The translations under genes were made by a program, and so were the position numbers. The notes beneath the pieces are model-generated. The model ran no database searches, was not told the DNA's origin, and worked only from the letters and a program-made list of their open reading frames with translations. From contig JAJEKV010000022.1 of assembly GCA_021234155.1 (NCBI GenBank), forward strand, positions 7,719,961-7,783,960: 64,000 nucleotides of DNA, written 5' to 3'. Positions within the stretch are counted from its first letter, which is position 1, and each line of letters begins with the position of its first letter. This DNA is from Isoetes taiwanensis (taxonomy: Eukaryota > Streptophyta > Lycopodiopsida > Isoetales > Isoetaceae). Below, one piece after another: positions 31,913 to 43,635 of this stretch.

Positions 31913-32680
31913 GATGATTATGGTGTACTTCAACCCTGTATCAAACCTACCATCAAGGCTCCATACCGCATGAGTACTCCCAAACTAACCGAGCTCAAGA
32001 AGCAGTTACAGGAATTCACCTGGGCTTCATTCGCCCAAGCATCTCACATTTCGGGGCACCTATTTTGTTTGTTACGAAAACGAATGGCACATTGCGCATG
32101 TGCATTGATTACTGGCAATTGAATAAGCACACTATTAAGAATCGGTATGCTTTACATGGCCGATGATTTTATGGACCAATTGCAAGAAGCCAGATACTTC
32201 TCCAAGATTGATCTTAGATTTGAATATCATCAGATAAGGATCAAGGAAGAAGATATCCATAAGTCAATTTTTAGGACCCGCTATGGGCATTATGAATTTA
32301 CAGTAATGCCCCTGCTACATTTACGCGATTGATGAACAATGTCTTTCGTGACTATCTCGATGAGTTTGTCATCATTTTTTTTATGTCATCCTCATGTACA
32401 GTAAAACTTTGAAAGACCATGAACGCCATCTTCGCTTGGACTTACAGAAATTGAGACGCCATTAATTATTTGCTAAATTCTCCAAATGCAAGTTTGCCAC
32501 TATACAAGTGGAGTACCTAGGATATATCGTCTCCGTTGACGGTATTTCCACAGATCCAACAACGATTGAGACAGTTAAAGACTGGCCCGCTCCTATCAAC
32601 GTTTCAAAGGTCAGAAGCTTTTTGGGATTGGCAGGATATTATAGAAAATTTGTTAAGGACTTTGCCAAGATAGCTGCACC
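31913..32680 (+). mobile_element. Ty3/gypsy reverse transcriptase relic (chromovirus-like)
   Basis: Frameshifted translation gives [20 protein letters not shown], a decayed [10 protein letters not shown]...CALIT stretch, [40 protein letters not shown], the region of the YxDD box (DEFVIIFF) and VEYLGYIVSVDGISTDPTTI with KVRSFLGLAGYYRKFVKDFA. The order and wording match chromovirus-type RT. The protease and the first part of RT are missing. It is cut at AAP by a hAT-like element and resumes at 33,341. Confidence 0.88.
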
Positions 32681-33340
32681 CATGGAATAAAATAACGGCT
32701 AAGGTTAGCCAAATGGCTATTTTGTAGCAGTTTTGGCAAGAAAAACGGCTAAAGTAAATGGAAAAAATGCCCAAAAAGAAGAAAATTTTAGCCCAATTTT
32801 TTTGCCGCCCAAGTGAGTTTTTAGGTTGAATAGCCAAACCTTTACCTCCAGACATATCCATCAGGACATCGATTAGCTAAACCTTGGATAGAGTGGGCTT
32901 GGAAAAATGGATAGATTAGCCCGAAATTCAACATCAATGTATGTACTAACTTCAAGAAATTTCAAATAGGGTTAATATTTCTCTTTTTCTTTTCACTTTC
33001 TTTCTTGTTCCAAGTACAAAGTTGACGCATTAGAGGAAAAGGAACAATGTAGTCCTTTTTTTTTTAGGTTTTTGAACATGTTCATGTATATCTTGATTTA
33101 TGTATTTACAATAAATTCAATGTCCTTGCCAAAATGCTTGGATTTTTTTAAATTACTATGGCGTGATGGCTAGTATTTGCCTTCCCATTTTGTGAAAGTT
33201 TAGCCAAAAGCAAGAAAAAGTGATGGAGAAAAACTATTTAGTTTAGCCAAGTGTTAGAAACTTCTAACCCTAATTTGAAGGTAGTTTAGCTAAACCTATT
33301 TTGGCTACACTAAAATATAGGAGTAGTAATTTATTCCATG
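32681..33340. mobile_element. hAT-like non-autonomous element, 660 bp, 8-bp target duplication
   Basis: The element is flanked by GCTGCACC at 32,673-32,680 and again at 33,341-33,348, a perfect 8-bp target duplication as made by hAT transposases. Terminal inverted repeats are CATGGAATAAAATA and, on the minus strand, CATGGAATAAATTA. Subterminal TTAGCCAAA / TTTGGCTA words are repeated, a typical hAT feature. It has no transposase ORF. Removing it with one duplicate restores the pol reading (AKIAAPLIDL), which proves the boundaries. Confidence 0.93.
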
Positions 33341-34337
33341 GCTGCACCCCTTATTGATCTCACCAGAAACAAAAAATTTAAAGATTGGGTGACACATTGG
33401 AAGGAGAAGGTCCAATCTGGATTCCATCAATTGAAGGAAGCATTGACAACTGCTCCAATTCTTACCTTGTTGGATCCTCAGGAGGATAAATGGATTGCCA
33501 CAGATGCCAGTAAGATAGCTACTGGAGGTGTCTTCATGCAAGGAAGGGTTATTGCATATGACTCCAAGAAGATGAATGAAGCTGGGCAGCAATACCGAAT
33601 ACATGACTAAGAGTTGCTTAACATTGTACGAGCTCTACGAATATGGAGACATTACCTCCTGGGGAGGAGATTCCAGTTAGATACAAATCATCAAAGCGTC
33701 CACCCAACTCCACCTTAATCTTCTTCAACGTAGATGGATGAAATTCCTAGAGGAATATGACTTTGAGATTGTGTGTAAGCCAGACAAGCATAATGTTGCT
33801 ATTGATGCCCTTTCTAGGTACCCTCTTATTACTTGCACACATTGCAATGCTATTTTCACCCTCACCAATGAGTTTGGGATGACAATTGTACAAGCTCTCA
33901 CACTGATCTTGAATTTCATGAGGTTTGGCACAAATTATGCAAGGAAGCCAGAACTGATAAGGAACGAGAGGCTTTTCGCCATTACAAAAAAGAGGGCAAG
34001 CTCTTTTATTACAAGAATAATATTTGTGCTAGAAACATCGGGTGTTAGAAAGCTCATTCTCCATGACACACATAATAGTCCAATAGCCGGACATCCTGGA
34101 TTTATGAAAACCTATTTTAAGATCAGGTCCAGCTACTTTTGGCCAATAATGAAGAAGCATATTGCCCGTTATATTATGCAGTGTCAACTTTGCCAACAAA
34201 CAAAAGCAGAGCACGAGAGCTAGAACCATTAGAAGTTCCCCACGCCTATTGCCATGAGTACTGCATATCACCCTTAGACAGACGGCCAGACGGAGTGTAC
34301 TAATAGAATTATTGAAGATATGTTGCGTAAATATGTC
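33341..34337 (+). mobile_element. Ty3/gypsy RNase H and integrase relic (continuation)
   Basis: Right of the hAT-like element the pol continues: PLIDLTRNKKFKDWVTHWKE, QLKEALTTAPILTLLDPQED, KWIATDASKIATGGVFMQGR, YDSKKMNEAGQQY, EYDFEIVCKPDKHNVAIDAL, then the integrase N-terminus ETSGVRKLILHDTHNSPIAG, GFMKTYFKIRSSYFWPIMKK and CQLCQQTKAE. Most of the integrase core is deleted; a short piece ending EDMLRKYV joins LTR (d) at about 34,338. Same family as the pol at 19.1-20.4 kb. Confidence 0.85.
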
Positions 34338-34903
34338 TTCCTGGGTCGCAGGGCATGTCTGGAAAGGGGCGGCCTCGGCTTGATAGGTGCGGTGATCCGG
34401 CCCATGGATTTTGGGGGGTTTAAGTCGGGTACAGATGCGGGGGTCACTGAGGTGGCATATATCCTCTAGCACACCCAGGGACCCATTGTGCCCGAGGAGG
34501 GGATGCCTCCCTAACCTGCCTCGTCGGACTGGGGAGATGTAACTTGGAGTAGTCTCATGGGGTAATTCCATGAACCTATCTGCAAAGTGTGCACAGGAGG
34601 GGCGGATGGAGTGGACTACTCTAGCCATTGTTCTATGCAGCCAACGCCATTGTCATGATTCCGTCAGTTGTTGTTTGGAGGTCATGACCATCAGTTGACT
34701 CCTTGGAGTCTGAGCCCAGGGTAGAACCCTCATTTATGATGCATTTCATATGTTATATTGGTATTATATTGAAGTTGCCTATAGATGATGGATGAGCCAC
34801 ACTTTGAGGTGGTATATTATTATGTGTATTGTTGCTAGCTGCTAACTTGTATGTATGCTTCCTCTATATAGGATTTCGCATGGAAGGCATGGGACGAATG
34901 ACA
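34338..34903 (+). mobile_element. LTR (d), left part
   Basis: The sequence matches LTR (a) from its middle onward (CTGGGTCGCAGGGCATG, GATTTTGGGGGGTTTAAGTC, GTTGCTAGCTGCTAACTTGT), so its first ~780 bp are deleted. It is split at GAATGACA by the 4-kb TIR element and resumes at 38,968. Confidence 0.8.
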
Positions 34904-35337
34904 CATTAGGGCGGATTTGGGGTCTGAAAATGGCCTCCTATCAGCCATTCCACGTCATATTTCCGCTCCTTTTTTCCCATGCCACCTAGGATACCAAAAT
35001 CTCATCATTACAGATTTACTTGGAATATTCTCCCGGAATAAAGGGGATCGCGCATTCATGGCGCCATATGTATTTAATTCTGTTGGTTGTCAGACAGACT
35101 GATGCAACACGTGCCGCTTCTAAAAAGCCACTTGCATTATAGCATACCGGCAACTCATGGCGGTGTCTCTTGGCTTGTCAGATACCAAGCGTGTGCATCA
35201 CCGATTCTTGCGCTATTTTCATTTAGAGGCCATAGCCATACAAGCTTCCCGCTTTCCACATTTCAAAATTTGAATGTGTAGGTTGAAGCTTTGTATCAGA
35301 CTTTCATTTCGAGGCGCTGCGGCTGCGCCTTATGGGT

Positions 35338-35531
35338 GGTTCACATGGAGAAGTTTAGGCCCTTCGCTGAGTTCTGGCGGAGTTAGCATTGATTAAAAAA
35401 TTCAGCGCTGCATCAGCTACGCAAGTTGGATCTTGCGAGGGCTGATTTTCCAAAACGAGGCTGAATTTTTTTGCCTCAGCCCAAGTTCAACAGGTTTTAA
35501 GCCAGCGCTTCGCAGTTCGTCCATGTGAACC
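35338..35531. mobile_element. ~195-bp MITE-like element
   Basis: GGTTCACATGGA at 35,338 and TCCATGTGAACC at 35,520 are perfect 12-bp inverted repeats about 195 bp apart. No target duplication could be established. It is nested within the 4-kb element. Confidence 0.55.
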
Positions 35532-35624
35532 CAACATTAACCGGGATCTTTACTTCATCCCAATACAGGCTTCCCGCCTCCTACACTTCGAAATTTGAAT
35601 TTGCTTAATGTATAAAAGCATGGA

Positions 35625-36035
35625 TTGTCGGAGAATGGACTTTCCGATTTCCATATGCACGTTGCAAATTTCAAAAATGAGGTTAGTACGGACGTTCGGC
35701 TCACACGAAGCGAATTGTGCTGGGGCATAAAAATTGTACACCTTCATTTCGCGCCGTGCGATCCACGCAGTATGGAAGCTCCAAATGATGTGTGGATAAG
35801 GATCCAACTGACTCACGAATATGCTCCAGTCTTCAATCGCAAAAAAGGAGGTCTAAAAAATAAGAATTTAGACCTCGACATGTTGCGTCTTGCAGGCTCA
35901 AAAAGTGTCGACATCTGGGCGGATGGCAGTTTATATCCATTGGATCCGTTGAGTGGCAAGAAACCGTCATTTCGGGACGTTTCAAGTTTAGTCCGATTTT
36001 GTGGTGGATGTAACTCGGCCTCTGGGATATTGTGA
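35625..36035 (+). CDS. Unassigned 136-codon frame inside the 4-kb TIR element
   Basis: An ATG-initiated frame contains DVRLTRSELCWGIKIVHLHF and KSVDIWADGSLYPLDPLSGK. I recognise no domain. It may be a captured exon or chance. No introns or regulatory signals support it. Confidence 0.25.
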   Translation: MSENGLSDFHMHVANFKNEVSTDVRLTRSELCWGIKIVHLHFAPCDPRSMEAPNDVWIRIQLTHEYAPVFNRKKGGLKNKNLDLDMLRLAGSKSVDIWADGSLYPLDPLSGKKPSFRDVSSLVRFCGGCNSASGIL

Positions 36036-36443
36036 GAGATTGAGAGAGGATGAAGGCATTCGGAATCGAATACAGTTCCTTGAGATGAGCTGCTTCCGAT
36101 AAGGAAGGGGAAATGTCCGTGAAGATGCTAATAAATGACATTATACTTTGCAATGCGAAGGGTTTATACATTCTTGAAGTACAAAGGTTATGGTATTTGT
36201 GTTTAGATACCTCTAATACAAGAAGTCTTTGACTACTTTTCACAATAGATTCCTTTAAAAATCTATTGCTATTTAAATTATAGCAAAAATGAGTCTTGAA
36301 ACTCTTTAAGTAGTAGAAGAACTCTTTGACTAGTTATCCATTTGATGACCATTTTTTAAGAAAATATGATATGTGACATTCTTATATGCAAACATTCATA
36401 AAATTTATGAACATTGAAGGTCAAAGCCATCCTTATATAAAGA

Positions 36444-38093
36444 GGATCATATGATGCGAAATCTTGATGCGCAGAAGTAATTGCATATAAGAAATTCGCC
36501 TGGTGTGATCCTTGCGTAAAAAAGTAAATAGAAACACAAATATTGAACTTACAACTTAGCGTAAACGAATACTATTTTAATAAACCAACACTTTACATAC
36601 TAACACTTTACACTTTAAATAAGATATCTCTTTCTTTCCTTTTACTTGAAAGCTATTTTTTTTTTCAAGATGGATCACACCAAGCGAATAATACATATGC
36701 AAAAAAAGGGACACACTAAAATCGCATGGTGTGATCCACTTTCTTATTTGTTGTCAAATTAAAATTAAACACAAGTACTCATTCCTATTTGTATCTAAAA
36801 TGCTTTACCACTCTTAAGTACATAGGTCATTATCCCTTTTCAAAGAGCATATTATTTTTCAAGAAGGATCACACCAAGCAAATAGTACATATGCAACAAA
36901 AATGGAACACACTAAATTTGCATCGTGTGATCCACTTTCTTATTTGTTGTCAAATCAAAATTAAACACAAGTACCCCTTCTCATTTAATGCTTTACCACC
37001 CTAAGTGCATAAAGTTATTAGTCCTTTTCAAAGAGCATATCTTTTTTTAAGAAGGATCACATCAAGCATCCTATTTGCATCTAAAATACTTTACCAACTC
37101 TAGTAGTACATAAAGTTATTAGCCTTTTTCAAAAAGCAAACACTTTATCAATAAATGAGCACGTCACATATCCACACTTAACTTCAAATAAGACACATAT
37201 ATATTTCTTTTATTAAAAGATAATCAAAGTAATTTAACTATAGGAAGTCATCTTTTTCCAAAAAGATCACACCAAGCGAATTTTGTATAAGCTAAAAGGT
37301 TGGAATATACTAAATTCGCATGGTGTGATCCACTTTCTTGTTTGTTGTCAATAGATAATAACACCAAGTCCCTCATCAATAGTCTCCCATTTGCATATAA
37401 AATATATATCATTCCAAGTTATATTATGTTTTATGAACTAAACTTTTTCAAAGAGGGTTCCAAAGCAAAATACAAACACTTAATCAATAAGCCAACACTT
37501 TACCAACAACCAAAGCTTTATTAAATAAGATTTTTATGTCATTTTATCAAACCTAACAATGTTTTCATATGTGACACTTTGAGTTAACTGATCCAAAGGC
37601 TCATGAAAGCGACATTTTATACAATATATCTTTGGAGCTTTTGTGTCGTGGCATTAGTAAACACCTCTAATGGAGCAAATATTTTGTAACTCATTTTTCA
37701 ACAACCCTGGATGCATGTCTTATCAAACATTTCTTCATTGCAAGGACACCATTCTCATAAGGCTTGCACAATTCGCTTAAAAGAGGTCATGAGACGACTT
37801 TCAAGCTCGGCTCCCACAACTTTACAACGTAAAACTAGATGCCCATTGCCCTGAATGTATATCTTGGAAAAGCATGTCTCTTATGTCCATATGTTGGACA
37901 ACAACGATGCTAGTAATGCTTTTCCCTAGTCTCAAATCCCCGACATCTGATAAGTATAGCCCAAAGAAAAATATTTGATTCAGTGAGTGAATATAAATCA
38001 AGAAGAGGGAAGAAAAAAGAAGCAAGGATCACATGACGCGAAATCTCACTACACATTTACAAAGTGCATATGCATTTTCGCATGGTGTGATCC
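36444..38093. repeat. Array of ~67-bp hairpins, GGATCACACCAAGCGAA / TTCGCATGGTGTGATCC
   Basis: Hairpins lie at 36,444-36,511, 36,672-36,737, 36,866-36,933, 37,264-37,331 and 38,026-38,093, with a half copy at 37,054. Each has a 17-bp left arm GGATCACACCAAGCGAA (or close variant) and a right arm TTCGCATGGTGTGATCC around a variable loop of about 33 bases. The first four units lie in a tandem repeat of about 190-230 bp that also shares the flank CACTTTCTTATTTGTTGTCA. Arm matches are better kept than the loops. The array is entirely inside the 4-kb TIR element. Confidence 0.88.
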
Positions 38094-38967
38094 ATGTATT
38101 ATTGAGGGTGCAAATTTGCAAATATCCTTCTCTTCAAATCCCTTCCCCCCCTCCCTTCCCTTTTTTTTTTGCAATATACTATCCATAGCATTTATTTTGA
38201 ACCCTATAGTTCTACCTATGAATGTCGCTAACTCCATAGTCACCCTTCTTTAAGGATAGCATTCTCACCCACGAGCCTATGGATAGATATCCTTCCACCG
38301 TCATGCCTTTATTGTTTTGTAAGTGATGAACTGCAGAAGCAATGTAGGAGTACTAGGAACAATGATGGATGCAATTAGAGATACAGATCGGTCGTTGAAT
38401 TGTAAGAATGAATGGCAGGGAGCAATACGATGAATGGGAAGAGCTGAAAAGTAGGAAAACTTCAGAATGAAAATTTGGGTAGTAAAAACATGGCATGTAA
38501 CGTACATTTGCTTGTCCGCACATCGCCTCGCCGTTGTTGCTTAACTCTATGCTCGCCCCGCAAAAACACAGACACTATTGGAGACTTGGATTCCAAATGA
38601 AGACCGAAGGCAGAGAGGATGCACGTAGCGGCGCTAATGTGAACAATGGAAATCTTGGTACCAAAATTTGATAAGGTGGTTGGTGCATGTGGGCATGTGC
38701 ACAGTATGCGGGAAAAGTAGCCATTATTTTGGTCTGCGATACAATTTTCGAAAAATGCGGGCCATTAATGTGGTTGCAATGAATGCACAAACATGTCCTA
38801 TGAAATTTCGCCATGTGGATGCCAAGTAAGCCTGCTCCTCTTTCTACTTGCCAACTAATACTGACTTTGGAAAAAAATGCGCAAACATCATTGGTCGCGA
38901 GAAACATGACGTGGAATTCTGGCATCCAAGATATGGGCCATTTTGAGACCCCAAATCCGCCCTAATG

Positions 38968-39056
38968 TCTCTGTGTCCTTCACCCGGACACTTGCCCATC
39001 ACAAGTGGTCCGAGTCAGACGGAGGGCCTTTTCGTGATGATGGAATCGCCATGGGA
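38968..39056 (+). mobile_element. LTR (d), right part (truncated)
   Basis: CCTTCACCCGGACACTTGCC and GGTCCGAGTCAGACGGAGGG continue the LTR. Homology ends at GGAATCGCCATGGGA, about 50-60 bp short of the LTR terminus. Confidence 0.8.
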
Positions 39057-41836
39057 GTGGTCGAATGGTTTAGGGCCAAAACTGCATTTGAAAGTTAGGG
39101 CGGCCAGTCGGTATGGTTAAAGATGAGATCGGTCTGGCAAAAGTAACGGATTGATCAATATAAAACTAAAATGAATATTGAGAATCAATATCAGTTGTGT
39201 TGAGATGTTCGATCAACCTATGAGAGCTTGAGCTTTGGGGATCTGGTCAAACTAGCTACAGTGATTTAGTCAATCACTTATGAACAATATAAAAAACACT
39301 GTAGCTATTCAATAGTATGAACAATTTATGTTAACGTCTTGCCTATAGTTCTTTATTATTGTCACTTAAAAATATTTCTATTGTCTAATCTAAAGTTCTC
39401 AATCCCAATTATTATTGAAATTGGCTAGACAAATTTGTTCATTAAGTATCTTACTACTCACCTGCCCCCTTTTGCACCACCCCAATGGTGCATAACTTGT
39501 ATAAATATGAGTCAGCCTTGGCTTGACCTCCTTGGGTTCAGCTAAGCATAACTTCCAGAATGGAGGTAGATAGAGTTTTAGGTATTGCTGATATGCAACA
39601 TGGTTGCCATACATGAAGTTATTAGAAAGGGTTTTGCTGAAATTTGAGCCATTGATTTCATATGTCTCTGTAAATGATTAACCCTACAATGATTAACCCT
39701 ACCTACAAAGGGCATGTGAGAGTGGGTGGATACTGCAATTTTTCATTAGTGATGTTTTATTTGGGATCTCCCTCTTTTTTTTTTAGCCGTAGATGTATTT
39801 GCCTATGAAATTATGTATTGTTTGAACCTTGAGGACGTAATCCCATGTGTGTTGTATCTTGCTCCAAGTATTTTGGAGAGGCATATGCAAAGGTGTGTTC
39901 GTGTCACAGTAGCACTATTGATTTCACACCCTAAGGGCAATTCACATTATGTTTGCATATCAAAACATGTCTTACATCATAGGAGTTTAATCTAGGCCAA
40001 CTTGAGTATAGTTCATAGACACATTTAAGGAATATCCAGTTGTTATTTTAATTTGGTTTGCTCCATCGATGCTTGCTTGCATCACTATCAAAGAGATTCA
40101 CATTGTTCTTACGAGACCACTATTACATCCCTCAGGGAACACGTACATTTTGCTATCGCCATTATGATTTCTAGCACAATTCGCTTGCCCCTTATCACTC
40201 TGGCGGCAAATTTGAAACATAGACTTTTGAAGTTATCATAGCATTCATTACTACCAGAATATTCAAAGGATTGGGTTTTGAATTAGGTAGAACATGCTTG
40301 ACATGTTGTTATTATATTTAGATATCACTTTTTGACTTAATAAGGCAATCTGTCATCATCTTCACGTAGTAGTAGTTATGAACATGCCAGACACTACCTC
40401 CAAGAAAGGAAGCAAGACTTAGTTCTCATGTTCTTATTTAGTTGCAACGGTTTGGTTTGCAGCAAACCACTTGATGGTGAAAACCACTTGATGTTGAAGT
40501 CCTAACTTAAGAGGAGAACAAAGTGTAGTTGTTGAACATTAAATGAGTTTTGTCGTGAAATGGTCAAAATCTTACAACAAGCAAATACAGAAGTGGTCTA
40601 AATCCTTGTCAGTTGACCAATAGTGGTCCCCTTTTACCATGCTTTTGGCCATAGTTAGTATGGGCAATTGGATAAGTTTTCTTCTTTTCGTAGCTATTGC
40701 GGGCGTCAAAGTCATAGCTAGCATGGGCGTCCTAATAAATTCCTTTCATGTTTCTCTTTTCCTCTCAATTGAATCATATCAAAATGCATAAACACAAGTT
40801 CCTCAGTCATAAGTACACACAACCGAGTAAAAGAACATAAAACTACTAAGATATGTCGGCCATAATTAAATTGTGAGCTAACAAAGCACATGCAAAAATA
40901 TTAAAGGGAACAGACCTACAGCCAGCATTATCTAATATACAGCAAAAATATAACCATATGAAACAAGATTCCAATTCAATCCGACATGCATACACAAAGG
41001 CATAAAAACAGCTTACATGAAAGTGACATTAAATAAACCATATGCAATACATACAACTGTCAAGGGCCTGTTAATTGCACGACGAGCCATTCTGTGAGGC
41101 CCACAGTTTAGCACTATGACAAAGTAGTACCCTAGCATATGGCTACTAGTGCACGATCTTTACATTACCCTGTCCTTATATTTTATCAGCACAGTACAGC
41201 CAGAATCATAAATCTACATAAGTATGCCTTGCAAGCACATCCGTCATCTGAACCACTATTTTCCTATTCTCAATTCCAAAAGAAACAGTTGTACATACAT
41301 GCATCTCTGTAAAGTAAATGAATTGGAAACATTGCAAAATACAATTTCACTGTTTCATGCCATGCCTTTAAGCAGGGCATGGCAGTGAGGGCATAATATA
41401 AATGGTTCCTGAGCAGTAAATCTGTCACTAAAGATCTCAACTGTACAGATATGGTCAGCCAGAGTTTAGACATGAGTCAGACTTGTGATCATGCATTACT
41501 CTAGTGTAACAAACCTGTAATACAAAAAAAGTCTTGCTAAAAGGACCAAAGGCTCCCTTTTATTATAGAAGAGCCAGCATCATCTGTCTAGTGCAAGAAT
41601 GTGGTAATGTCATGACCATACATAGAGCAGCCTATAACCAATCTGAAGATGGTGTTGTAAACTATTATACATCAGTTTTAGAAAGTTTTGCTCAAAAAGT
41701 GGTCTCCTGCATAGCAGGCATATCCAGGTCATGGTATAAGATTTTCTATAGAACACGCAGGTTCAGTAAGAGCATATAATGATACAACAAGTGATCAGAT
41801 CAGAAGCCCTTGTTGTGATGCAAGTTAAATTCTTGT
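39057..41836. other. No gene seen; includes 3' flank of kinase gene
   Basis: Mostly AT-rich sequence with no recognisable coding motif on either strand. The part from about 41,500 to 41,836 would be 3' untranslated region of the minus-strand kinase gene. Confidence 0.5.
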
Positions 41837-43635
41837 CTAAAAGAAATCAAAGTCGAGGTATGAGCCTGATGCATTCGGCTCAACAACTGCTACTTTCTTC
41901 TCAACTGGAACAGCAGGAGGGGGGTTCATCTTACCACCAAGAAATTCAGGCTCAAAAGGTTTAGGTATTTCAGGGGGCATAGTCGATCGTATGAGAGCCC
42001 AGTTCACACCTTCGAAAAATGGATGTTGCTTGATCTCTCCTGCACCTCTTTTAGATGCCAATCTGTGCTGTGGATCCTTCACTAATAATCCCCTGATCAG
42101 ATCCTTAGCAGCAAAACTCACTCCGGATCCATCTGGGAACTTGAGTGGCTGTCCAACAACATTGAATAAGGTTGCCCGGTTTCCTGAACCTTTAAATGGA
42201 GTCTTCCCATGGAGCAACTCGTACAGGAAAATGCCAAAAGTCCACCAATCAACAGCACTTCCATGGCCTTCTCCTTTGATTATTTCTGGAGCTAAATACT
42301 CATGTGTCCCAACAAAAGACATAGATCGAGCTCCAGTCGGTTCACAAACTAGCTCTGGAAGAGGGGTCACCTGGTTCCCAAGCTCACTCTTGGGCTTCCT
42401 GTTCTTCTTTGATTTATGCAACAACAGGCGTGGCAAGAGACAGGAAGGTTGCACACATGCTGGTTGAACACATACTGGTTGAATGCAGCTTGGTTCAACA
42501 CATGCAGGCTGGACACAGTATGCTGGAACCCTTCTTGAGGGATCCATGTCTACTGATGAGGACTTAACTAGGGTTGCGCTAACAGCACACCTCAATGATA
42601 GATCAAAATCTGACAACATAATGTGTCCATCCTCCCTGACAAGAACATTTTCTGGCTTGAGATCCCTGTATACTACACCCAGCATGTGCAGGTACTCTAA
42701 TGCCAGGAGTACTTCAGATGCATAAAACCTAATGAATAATAGAAAAATGAAGAGAATTAGATCCTAATTCAGGAGATGACTTGTAAATAAAACAAGCACA
42801 TTCTGCAACACAATTCAGAAAAGCCATCTTCAACTTTATGATAATACATTAAGATATTCTGAATTGTAAATGGGGAAAAGAGCAAAGTCTACCTTGCAGC
42901 CTGTTCAGAAAAATGCTTTCCAGGTTGTCTTTGGCGAAGGGTATGCAGATCACCCCCCATACAGAACTCCATCACTAAGCAGGAGAACTTATCTGTCTCA
43001 AAATGAGTGTACAGAGTTGGCAGAAATGGATGATCCAAGCACTGCAGAATTTCTCTTTCAGTCTGAGCTCTAAGGAGCTTTTTTCTGCTAGCCAATGATC
43101 CTTTGTCCATAACCTTCATAGCAAAATGAGAATTTGTGCTTCTCAATTCTGCAAGATATACACTACCGATGTCGCCGCATCCCAATCTTTTGAGCAACCT
43201 GAAATGTGTCAAACCCAGACCACCATCGCGCATTCTGACTGCTTGAATGGCTTCCCATCTTTTATCATTTGCCTTGTGAGGCTTGTTGCCATTGCTGCTG
43301 AAACTGCTACAGCTACTTTCATTGCTATCACTGATACCACTGCTATTGCTTATTCGGCTGATACTACTTTTCGCGCTCTCGCCGAAGCCACCCCTTCCAC
43401 TTGTCTTTGCACTTTCACATGTTTTTCCTCCGCTTGATTTTGCATCACTGCTTGTTCCATCACTGATTTTGCCGCTAAAGCTAGTTTCAGAACTATTCAT
43501 TGTTGTAACAGTGCTTTCACTCAGTTTGCTGCTTCCGTCAGTACTGCTGCTAGAACTGCCACTCGAATTCTCCCACTTGTTTTGGCCCCCAGTCTTGGAA
43601 GCTGCTACAATCTGAGCCTCCAATGTCCCTTTCAT
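41837..43635 (-). CDS. D6PK-like AGC (group VIII) serine/threonine kinase, 2 exons, 544 aa
   Basis: Exon 1 is 43635-42893 and exon 2 is 42728-41837, with a 164-bp GT-AG intron splitting an Arg codon (AG|G). The ATG at 43,635 follows an in-frame TAA upstream. Residues 1-125 are Ser-rich and probably disordered. The kinase domain has a Gly loop GCGDIG (152-157), the ATP-binding Lys in FAMK (174), YRDLKPEN (268-275), DFD (288-290) in place of DFG as in plant AGC VIII kinases, an activation-loop insertion with repeated CVQPAC/PSC units and a basic KSKKNRKPK patch, [13 protein letters not shown] and the C-terminal FDFF that docks PDK1. D6PK-type kinases phosphorylate PIN auxin exporters at the plasma membrane in flowering plants; that role is inferred here. 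All catalytic residues are present and the gene looks intact. Confidence 0.93.

Larger units (their letters stand above)
34904..38967. mobile_element. 4.06-kb TIR element inserted in LTR (d)
   Basis: Ends are inverted repeats of at least 30 bp: CATTAGGGCGGATTTGGGGT...CTGAAAATGGCC at left and the reverse complement with one mismatch at right; weaker similarity (ATTCCACGTCAT) continues to about 80 bp. The LTR resumes exactly outside (GAATGACA left, TCTCTGTGTCC right) with no evident target duplication. No transposase is recognisable. Inside lie a small TIR element (35,338-35,531), an unassigned ORF (35,625-36,035) and a hairpin repeat array (36,444-38,093). The termini resemble those of the 550-bp element at 25,972. 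Confidence 0.88.

Noticed and set aside
36444-38093. CRISPR-like array
   Set aside because: This is plant nuclear DNA; the units are themselves inverted repeats of uneven spacing inside a transposon, with no spacer/repeat regularity.
43283-43615. Plus-strand Leu-rich ORF opposite the kinase
   Set aside because: It is the antisense of the Ser-rich N-terminal codons of the kinase gene.
42893-43635. Start of the kinase at the codon six bases upstream (43,641)
   Set aside because: That codon is GTG; the first ATG after an in-frame TAA is at 43,635.
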